The translations under genes and the position numbers were made by a program. 48,226 bases of DNA, taken from the NCBI GenBank assembly GCA_022340465.1, contig JAJDNW010000028.1:1-48226 (forward strand), given 5' to 3'. Below are positions 25,825-32,149 of the stretch, piece after piece. Under the pieces are notes generated by a model, which was given only the letters and a program-made list of their open reading frames with translations, did not search any database and had not been told where the DNA came from. Within the stretch, counting starts at the first letter, position 1, and each line of letters starts with the position of its first letter. This stretch comes from Deltaproteobacteria bacterium. GTDB lineage: Bacteria > Desulfobacterota > Desulfobacteria > Desulfobacterales > B30-G6.

Positions 25825-26133
25825 TTTGTTGCAGGTATAGCGGTTGCCAGAAAAACATAGGGAACGCAGAGAATGATTATTAACCGCAGGCAATCACAGA
25901 CTTCGGTTTACGGTGTACGATACACGGTTTAATGAACCAGGGGCCAAGGATCCGAGGGTCAATTGATCCCGTGTCAGGTGATTACGTGTCAAGTGATTAC
26001 GTGTTAAGTGGCTTCCGGAATAAGGCGATTTGTTTTTTTCAGGGCTGAAGCCCCGGTCTACATAGCACAAATAATCAAGCGCCCAACCCCCTTCCAGGGT
26101 GAAACCAGTGCCGGGTCCTATGGGCCCGGGTAT
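25825..26133. other. 309-base gene-free region of repeats
   Basis: Lies between the convergent phosphatase and Fe-S protein genes. It contains sequence with the same character as 8177-8731: TTTACGGTGTACGATACACG, a run of GTGTCAGGTG/AAGTGATTACGTGT units (25971-26011), and a copy of the six-copy hairpin family (26086-26135). No gene is seen. Confidence 0.65.
25971..26011. repeat. GTGTCAGGTG...GTGTTAAG repeat, copy 2
   Basis: CGTGTCAGGTGATTACGTGT, then CAAGTGATTACGTGTTAAGT. It is a tandem unit of about 14 bases, related to 8229-8264. Confidence 0.6.
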
Positions 26134-26135
26134 CT
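26086..26135 (+). repeat. Six-copy hairpin repeat family, copy 6
   Basis: ACCCCCTTCCAGGGTGAAAC followed by CAGTGCCGGGTCCTATGGGC and CCGGGTATCT. The core CCGGGTCCTATGGGCCCGG is self-complementary. It abuts the 3' end of the Fe-S protein gene. Confidence 0.7.
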
Positions 26136-26931
26136 ACCGAGAACGGGGTTTGACGGGGGTTACAAAACTGCACGGCAGCATGGCGGCACACTTCCCGCAG
26201 ACGTCCGTGGTGCCGGGCAGATCCGCCAGGTATTCCAGGTCCCTGTAGTTTTCGTTCAACCGCTCCCAGCATTTCCGCCTGTCGAAGGCTCCCTCTTCCA
26301 GTGCGCCCACCGGGCACATCTGGATGCATTTGCCGCATTTCTTCCCGGCTTTCAACAGGCAGGCCTCCGCGGTTGTCACCAGCGGGTGGTCGCCCAGTTC
26401 GGCATTGGTCGCCAAGCTGCCGAAACGCCCGCAGCACCCCTCGGGGGTGATCAGCATGCAATGCGTCCCGAAGCGACCCAGGCCGACCAGATGCCCCAGA
26501 TGTTTGTGGGACCAGCGGGCCATCAGCTTTTCTTCGTCGAAGTTGTGGGTGGCCGGCGTCAAAGCCACGCGGAACCCTTCCTTTTCCAAAAGGCCGCCCA
26601 AGGCCTTGCTGGCTCTTTCGATAAGTTCATTGGTTTTGACGTATGCCAGTCCCCAGTTTCTGCAGGGCCGTTCCCCGCCCCGGTTTTCCCGGACGAGCCA
26701 CTTTTGAAAGGGAATGAAGAACACGAGTACGGACTTGGCTGTCGGCAGCAGGTCCCGGGGCAGCAGGTGCTCGTCCATGGCAATCTCCGGCAGGATATCG
26801 AAGCGTTCGTCTGCCGGAGCGCTGGCCAGTATGGGCGGCCGCCAGAAATCCGGCATCTCCCGCCTCCGCCCCTCGGCCGCCACAAAATCTTCTAAAAATT
26901 CCTGCAGTGTTTCCAAACGGATGGTTTTCAT
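26134..26931 (-). CDS. 4Fe-4S protein of the epoxyqueuosine reductase (QueG)-like type
   Basis: 265 residues. The C-terminal half has two ferredoxin-like cysteine sets (ACLLKAGKKCGKCIQMCPVGAL and DVCGKCAAMLPC). The middle GHLVGLGRFGTHCMLITPEG block matches QueG-like and related corrinoid-dependent Fe-S proteins. Proteins of this shape in anaerobes often serve as stand-alone redox partners rather than true QueG; the N-terminal part (SVLVFFIPFQKWLVREN) is less conserved. No signal peptide or membrane segment is seen. The start ATG 26931 follows GGAAAGG. It lies 20 bases downstream of the MFS gene on the same strand. Confidence 0.7.
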   Translation of the reverse strand: MKTIRLETLQEFLEDFVAAEGRRREMPDFWRPPILASAPADERFDILPEIAMDEHLLPRDLLPTAKSVLVFFIPFQKWLVRENRGGERPCRNWGLAYVKTNELIERASKALGGLLEKEGFRVALTPATHNFDEEKLMARWSHKHLGHLVGLGRFGTHCMLITPEGCCGRFGSLATNAELGDHPLVTTAEACLLKAGKKCGKCIQMCPVGALEEGAFDRRKCWERLNENYRDLEYLADLPGTTDVCGKCAAMLPCSFVTPVKPRSR

Positions 26932-26951
26932 ACCCTTTCCTTAATCTCAAT

Positions 26952-28487
26952 TCACGACTCAGATGCCCTGTCGCCCGGCAGCCATGCGCACAAAAGCAGG
27001 CAGCCGAGGGACGCCAGAAAGACGACCCAGAAAACGACGGACACCCCCTGAGCGACGGTCTTTTGAAAAGCCATGCGCGCCGTTTCCGACAGCCGTTCCT
27101 GGAATTCCGGCTGCAGCAGCGTTTCGAGGCTCTTTCCCGCCACGGCCGGCCCCGTCCCCTCCCCGGTGGGAATCACCCCCCCCTGCACCAGCTTTTCCAT
27201 GCCCCGCCATAAAGCCGTGTTCATGAATCCGCCGCATATGCCCACACCCACGGTCCCGCCGAGGGTTCTGGCGAACTGGTTGGATGAGGTGGCCACGCCA
27301 AGATCGGCCGGATCCACGGAATTCTGAACGATCACCAGGGTGGCGAGCGTCGTGAACCCCATGCCCAGGCCGATCAGAAAAAACACCCAGAAACAGACAG
27401 TCATGGTTGTATGCACGGTAAACGTCAAGGTCAATGCACACCCGGCGATCAACATCACCGCCCCTGCCAGAGCCGCCCTTTTGTTGTCCAGGCGGTTCGA
27501 AATCTGCCCCAGAATCACGGAACCGGCCGACCACCCCATACTGAGCGAAAGCATGGCGAGCCCGACGCGCATGGGGCTCCTCCCCTGCGCGCCCTGGATG
27601 AAGACCGGTGCAAATGCAAACAGGGAAAAGATGGAAAAACTACTCATGAACACGGCCAGGTTTCCGGTGCTGAAGCTCCTTTTCTTGAAAAAATCCAGGG
27701 GAAGGATCGGCTCCTTTGCCCGCCGCTCGGCAAGGTAGAATCCCACGGCCGAAAAAAGCGTCAGCCCCCAGAGAAGCGCCATCTGGGGTGAAACCCATGC
27801 GTACGACCTGCCGCCTGTCAGGAACACGGATAGAATGCCCAGGATGGCGGTTGAAAGGGTGACGGCGCCGCCGATATCGATATGCACGGCCTTTTTCTTT
27901 TCGCGCATTTCCACCAGGAAAAAGAAAAGCCCTGCCATGGACAGCAAACCGAGGGGCACGTTGATGAAAAAGATCCAGCGCCACGACAGGAAGGTCACGA
28001 TAAACCCGCCCAGGGTGGGCCCCAAAACACTGGCCACGCCCCAGATGGAGCTTGCAAAGGACATGGTCCTGGCACGCTCCCCCACCGGTGAAACGTCCGC
28101 CAGGACGATGTAGACCAGCGCAAAGTTCCCTCCGGCGCCGATCCCCTGGAAGACCCTGGCACCGATTAGAAAGCTCATGTTGTCGGACAAACCGGCAGCC
28201 ACCGAGGAGATCACGAACAGGCCGATGGAGATCAGAAAGATGGTCTTGTTGGCGTACAGGTCGGCCAGTTTGCCAAACACGGGCAGGGAAACCGCCCTGG
28301 AAAGGAAATAGGCCGAGTAAACCCAGGCATAGAGGTGCATCCCGCCCAGTTCCGCCACGATCGTGGGCATGGCCGTCGACATGATCAGCGAGTCCATGGC
28401 GCCCAGAAACAGGGCTACCAGTGCCGCGGCGATGACCCATGCACGTGTTCTTCGGTCCGGTCCTTTCTCGAGCGTAGGTGGTTTCAC
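26952..28487 (-). CDS. MFS multidrug efflux transporter (DHA2, EmrB/QacA type)
   Basis: About 511 residues with 14 predicted membrane helices. Family motifs are LFLGAMDSLIMSTAMPTIVAEL (motif D1 region), FGKLADLYANKTIFLISIGL (motif A) and GIGAGGNFALVYIVLADVSP (motif C). It would export drugs or organic ions with proton antiport at the inner membrane. The open frame begins at 28556, but its first 23 residues are basic and unlike the family. The GTG at 28487 has AGGA six bases upstream and gives a normal N-terminus, so it is preferred. No adjacent EmrA-like adaptor or TetR/MarR regulator is visible. Confidence 0.88.
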   Translation of the reverse strand: MKPPTLEKGPDRRTRAWVIAAALVALFLGAMDSLIMSTAMPTIVAELGGMHLYAWVYSAYFLSRAVSLPVFGKLADLYANKTIFLISIGLFVISSVAAGLSDNMSFLIGARVFQGIGAGGNFALVYIVLADVSPVGERARTMSFASSIWGVASVLGPTLGGFIVTFLSWRWIFFINVPLGLLSMAGLFFFLVEMREKKKAVHIDIGGAVTLSTAILGILSVFLTGGRSYAWVSPQMALLWGLTLFSAVGFYLAERRAKEPILPLDFFKKRSFSTGNLAVFMSSFSIFSLFAFAPVFIQGAQGRSPMRVGLAMLSLSMGWSAGSVILGQISNRLDNKRAALAGAVMLIAGCALTLTFTVHTTMTVCFWVFFLIGLGMGFTTLATLVIVQNSVDPADLGVATSSNQFARTLGGTVGVGICGGFMNTALWRGMEKLVQGGVIPTGEGTGPAVAGKSLETLLQPEFQERLSETARMAFQKTVAQGVSVVFWVVFLASLGCLLLCAWLPGDRASES

Positions 28488-28693
28488 GATGATCCTAAAA
28501 GAAATTGGTCTCAATCTGGCTCGAGCAGTCTTTACCATTTTTTTTCGTGCTTTCATAGTTTCGTAATTTCATGGTATTGTATACCGGTTTTCAGTTCACC
28601 CGGCGGGGCTTATACCGATTGACATATGTCTGTTCCGGTTATAACTCGCTATAGAGGCCGCCCCTGATATTTTGGATACAGCGGAAGAAAATC

Positions 28694-29086
28694 ATGTCCT
28701 CAGATAATCCATCGGCAAAAGAAAACGGCTTGAGCGACATCGTCGAGACAGCCAGGCGTCTCAGCGATGAACGCAAAAAGGGTTACCGCGAAAAAGCCCT
28801 TAAAATGTATCCCTGGGTCTGCGGACGGTGCGGACGCGAGTTCTCTGGTAAAAACCTGCGCATGCTCACCGTGCACCACAGAGACCACAACCACGACAAC
28901 AACCCGCCGGACGGGAGCAACTGGGAACTTCTGTGTCTCTATTGCCACGACAACGAACATTCGCGCTATATAGAAGAAGCTGCCCACGGTGCCGGGACCG
29001 CTTACAGAGACGAAGATCCGGGAGACACCCACCAGCCGTTTGCAAACCTGGCGGAACTGTTGAAGAAAAAACAGGAGAACCGATAG
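28694..29086 (+). CDS. yajD: HNH-type putative nuclease (YajD-like)
   Basis: 130 residues. The HNH core is visible: paired zinc cysteines VCGRCGREF and LLCLYCHDN, and the catalytic region LTVHHRDHNHDNNPPDGSNW. Length, the N-terminal helix (ERKKGYREKALKMYPW) and the C-terminal FANLAELLKKK match the YajD family of small stand-alone HNH proteins, whose physiological role is not known. The start is ATG 28694. It is followed 65 bases on by darP on the same strand. Confidence 0.85.
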   Translation: MSSDNPSAKENGLSDIVETARRLSDERKKGYREKALKMYPWVCGRCGREFSGKNLRMLTVHHRDHNHDNNPPDGSNWELLCLYCHDNEHSRYIEEAAHGAGTAYRDEDPGDTHQPFANLAELLKKKQENR

Positions 29087-29151
29087 GACCGGGCACAGCG
29101 CACCAGGCCCCCTTGTCCTTGTGAGAAAGCCGATCTACCCGAAGACAGCCG

Positions 29152-29637
29152 ATGGAACCGTCAGAAAAAAGCCGCACCCAGAAAAAAAATGAAGCCCGTG
29201 CCCTCCAGAAAATGGGAGAGCAGCTGCTGGGACTGACACCGGAACAGCTCGAACAAATCGACCTGCCCAAAGAACTGATGGAAGCCCTGAAAGAGGCTCG
29301 GGGCATGACCAGCCACGGGGCGCGGCGCAGACAGGTAAAATACATCGGCGCCCTCGTCCGTGAAACCGATCCTCTGCCGATCAGGGAGGCGCTTGAAAAT
29401 ATTCGACGGGGTGACCACGAAAAAGCGGCCGTCTTCAAACAGGTCGAAAGGTGGCGGGATGCGCTCAAAGCCGGAGACACGGCCCTTATCGAAGAAATTC
29501 TCGCAAGCTGCCCCGGGGCACAGCGGCAGCGGCTGACGCAGCTCACCCGCAGCGCCCAGGCCGAATTCGGCAGCCAATCCGGCGCCAAGGCCTCCAGGGC
29601 CCTTTTTCGATACCTGAAAGACGTTTACGAGCCCTGA
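29152..29637 (+). CDS. darP: Ribosome biogenesis factor DarP (YjgA, DUF615)
   Basis: 161 residues matching the YjgA/DUF615 family throughout: SEKSRTQKKNEARALQKMGE, LTPEQLEQIDLPKELMEAL, ARRRQVKYIGALVRETD, and a C-terminal helical bundle ending KASRALFRYLKDV. DarP joins late 50S subunit assembly and helps 23S rRNA maturation near the peptidyl transferase centre. It is cytoplasmic. The first codons read ATGGAACCGTCAG with no strong ribosome-binding site nearby. Confidence 0.88.
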   Translation: MEPSEKSRTQKKNEARALQKMGEQLLGLTPEQLEQIDLPKELMEALKEARGMTSHGARRRQVKYIGALVRETDPLPIREALENIRRGDHEKAAVFKQVERWRDALKAGDTALIEEILASCPGAQRQRLTQLTRSAQAEFGSQSGAKASRALFRYLKDVYEP

Positions 29638-29744
29638 AATTTGAAACACTCGGTCTACGTTCTGATTTGAGAGAATAACCTGGACGGTTCGATTTCGCGG
29701 AAGCTGCGATATGTCGCTTTTACCTCATGGTTGCACGATGAGGG

Positions 29745-30608
29745 TTACTGCAAGGCCGTATCGGCTTTTTGCGTGGCATAAACGATGGCGACGATAATCA
29801 CCACACCGCCCAGCACCTCCCTCCTCGACGGTATTTCCTGCAAAACAGCCAGGGCGATCAGGATGCCGTATACCGGCTCCAGGCAGGCGATGACGCCCGC
29901 CAGCTGTGCTTTTATCCCCCGCATCCCCCGAATGAAAAGCCAGTGCGCCAAAGCGGTAAAAACCACTCCCAGAAGAATCAATCCACTCCACTCTAAGGAG
30001 GGCAGCCTCAACATCGCTTTGCCGACAAAGGGCAACAGCAACAGGCTGGCGAACGCATCCTGGTAAAGAGCCACGGTAAGCGCCGAATAGGAGGCGACGA
30101 ATTTTCGGTTGAGAAGGGAAAGCGCCGCAAACGTAAATCCGGAAAAGGTTCCCCAGACGACGCCCAGGGTGACATCGTTGGCCAGGCTGAACTCCGGGAC
30201 GATCAGCACCAGTCCCAGGAAAACGACCAATGCAATCAGGATATCCACAATGCGCAGCCTCTCGTTGAAGACGATCGGCTCCATGAAGGTGACAAAAACA
30301 GGAAAAGAAGAATAAGACAAAAGAGCAATGGCCACGGTGGAAACCTGGACCGCGTAGAAAAAGGAGCTCCAATGCACCGCCAGAATGCCCCCCATGCAAA
30401 CAAACCCGAAAAAATGCCTGCCATTGCGAACCCGCAGGTCGGTTTTCAGCAGCAGCGACACGATCACCAGGGCGATACCGGCAAACAGCGTCCGGCCCAG
30501 CGTAATCATTGCCGGCGCCAGATGCAGAAATTTACCGAACAATCCGGCGCCGCCGAAAAGAAACACCGCGACGTGGATGGAGATTAACCCCTGGCTCCTG
30601 GCGTCGAT
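29745..30608 (-). CDS. EamA-family (DMT) transporter, apparent AUC start
   Basis: 287 residues with ten hydrophobic helices in two EamA repeats (for example HFFGFVCMGGILAVHWSSFF, VALLSYSSFPVFVTFMEP-type and GVVFTALAHWLFIRG blocks). It is an inner-membrane metabolite or amino acid exporter of unknown substrate. Start problem: the first standard start codon is GTG 30566, which cuts into helix 1 and has no ribosome-binding site. In-frame sequence upstream (ARSQGLISIHVAVFLFGGAG) completes helix 1, and a perfect GGAGG (30617-30621) lies eight bases before an ATC codon at 30608, with no ATG, GTG or TTG available before an in-frame TAA. So either AUC initiates or one base is miscalled. Confidence 0.78.
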   Translation of the reverse strand: MDARSQGLISIHVAVFLFGGAGLFGKFLHLAPAMITLGRTLFAGIALVIVSLLLKTDLRVRNGRHFFGFVCMGGILAVHWSSFFYAVQVSTVAIALLSYSSFPVFVTFMEPIVFNERLRIVDILIALVVFLGLVLIVPEFSLANDVTLGVVWGTFSGFTFAALSLLNRKFVASYSALTVALYQDAFASLLLLPFVGKAMLRLPSLEWSGLILLGVVFTALAHWLFIRGMRGIKAQLAGVIACLEPVYGILIALAVLQEIPSRREVLGGVVIIVAIVYATQKADTALQ

Positions 30609-30651
30609 TTTCTTAACCTCCGATCGAAATTATAACCAGATTCAAACAGCA

Positions 30652-30756
30652 AATGAGTTTGTTGTGTTTATTGAGTTCGTTGTGTTAGCCCCGCCAACTC
30701 AATAGCCAGCTAACTCAAGTAGCCCAATAAACCCGCTAACCCACGTAACCCAATTA
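30652..30756. repeat. Hairpin-like repeat R4 (TTGAGTT... / AACTCAA...), copy 2
   Basis: GAGTTTGTTGTGTTTATTGA and GTTCGTTGTGTTAG, followed by a run of CCAACTCAATAGCC, AGCTAACTCAAGTAGCC, CAATAAACCCGC and TAACCC units, so the halves can fold back. Related to 11356-11445. It lies between the EamA and Dus-like genes. Confidence 0.55.
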
Positions 30757-30780
30757 CCGGCACCGCCGGATATCGGGGAG

Positions 30781-31800
30781 TTATCCCTGCCCAAGCGAGT
30801 TGCGGGACATCGTTTCCACCCCTGCCGAGCCGTCCCCCGCCAGCCTCGCCTCGTTTTCGAAAAAGCGGTTTACCCGGTCCAGGTACTGTTCCGGCCGGGT
30901 TGCTTTCTTTATCTTCTTCATGGTCTGCGGGAACGGTTCGAACGAAAGGGCAAGGTAACGCCACAGACCCTTCATCTTTTTCAACAGGTGGGAAGGTCCT
31001 TTCAACACCGCCGCGTAAGCCCCGAAAAGCCCGCCGTGAAACCGCTTCAGGCGCTGAATCTTTTCGGTAGATCCGTCCCGGCCGGCCCTGATGGCATCCG
31101 GCAGAAAAGGGTCCGCCAGAAATCCCCGCCCGATCATCCAGGTGTCGACGTCCCTGAAACGTCCGGACAGGTCCTGGAAATCGTCGAGCGTGCGGATATC
31201 TCCATTGTAGACGACGGGGTGGTCGATTAACGTCAGGCATTGCCGGAAGGCGTCGAGGTCGACCGTTCCGCCGAAGGCCTGCATCCCCGTCCGGGGATGG
31301 ATGATGACCTCTTTCAAGGGATACCGGTTCAACACGGGCAGCAGCCTGAGCAGCTCCGCGCTGCTGCTCCACCCGAGCCGTATCTTGATCGAAAGGTGCC
31401 CCTTCATCACGCTGAGCGCGTCTTCCAGAAAAGCGTCGATGCGCTCCGTGTAGGGCAGCAGTCCGGAGCCCCGCTTCTTGGAAGCCACCATGGGCGAGGG
31501 GCAGCCGAGATTCCAGTTGACGGTCTCGTAACCCATGTCGTAAAGATAGTCGGCAAGCGCCGTGAAATCAGCGGCCACCTTGCTGAGTATCTGCGGCACG
31601 ACAGGCAGCCCGGCGTTGTTCTCGGGCCACACGTCCCGAACGTGCCGCCGCCGGACCGGACAGTCCCGCTTGCTGGCTATAAACGGGGAAACCGCCAGAT
31701 CGAACCCGTGAAAATGTTCGGCGAACGTATTTCTGTAAACCCAGTCCGTAAACCCCTTCATGGGAGCCATGTAGAGTCGAAGTGAAGCGTTATCAGGCAT
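30781..31800 (-). CDS. tRNA-dihydrouridine synthase-family protein
   Basis: 339 residues of the Dus family (FMN-dependent reduction of uridines in tRNA). Motifs are LYMAPMKGFTDWVYRNTF (FMN-binding N-terminus), NWNLGCPSPMVASKKRGSGL (catalytic Cys in GCP), IKIRLGW, IIHPRTGMQAFGG, PVVYNGDIRTLDDF and MIGRGFLADPFLP. It is of the DusC-like or unclassified Dus branch; the target uridine is unknown. The chosen start is ATG 31800; an in-frame ATG at 31818 is possible. Its start codon lies one base from that of the divergent truncated gene at 31802. Confidence 0.87.
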   Translation of the reverse strand: MPDNASLRLYMAPMKGFTDWVYRNTFAEHFHGFDLAVSPFIASKRDCPVRRRHVRDVWPENNAGLPVVPQILSKVAADFTALADYLYDMGYETVNWNLGCPSPMVASKKRGSGLLPYTERIDAFLEDALSVMKGHLSIKIRLGWSSSAELLRLLPVLNRYPLKEVIIHPRTGMQAFGGTVDLDAFRQCLTLIDHPVVYNGDIRTLDDFQDLSGRFRDVDTWMIGRGFLADPFLPDAIRAGRDGSTEKIQRLKRFHGGLFGAYAAVLKGPSHLLKKMKGLWRYLALSFEPFPQTMKKIKKATRPEQYLDRVNRFFENEARLAGDGSAGVETMSRNSLGQG

Positions 31801-31801
31801 A

Positions 31802-32149
31802 ATGAAATTTCTTCTCATAGAACCGTACTTCCAGGGATCGCATCGACTTTTTGCCGAGGGGCTCGCCGCTTGCTCCTCCCATGAAATCACGATTTTGTCA
31901 ATGCCCGGCGAAAATTGGCGCTGGCGCATGCTGGGTGCCGCCCTGAACATGGCCGACAGGATGCCCTCCCTGAACCGGTATGACGGCCTCATTGTCAGCG
32001 ACCTGTTCAATCTGGCCGACTTCAAGGCGCTTGTCAACCGGCCCCGCCCGCCGGGGGTGGTTTATTTTCACGAGAACCGGATCACCTACCCCCAGCCGCC
32101 GGGGGGACAAGGCCGCTTTTCAACTGAGCAAAGGAGAAAACCATGCTGA
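31802..32149 (+). pseudogene. Truncated tRNA-queuosine mannosyltransferase-like gene (DUF3524 N-terminus)
   Basis: 115 codons. The first 100 match the N-terminal DUF3524 region of QTMAN/GTDC1-type glycosyltransferases: FLLIEPYFQGSHRLFAEGLA, HEITILSMPGENWRWRMLGA, GLIVSDLFNLADF, VVYFHENRITYPQPP. Complete proteins are roughly three times as long, with a C-terminal glycosyltransferase domain that is missing here. After TYPQPP the frame turns into unrelated sequence and runs seven bases into the aminopeptidase gene, whose ribosome-binding site is inside it. A 3' deletion that joined this gene to the aminopeptidase is the simplest reading. It is probably inactive. Confidence 0.72.
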
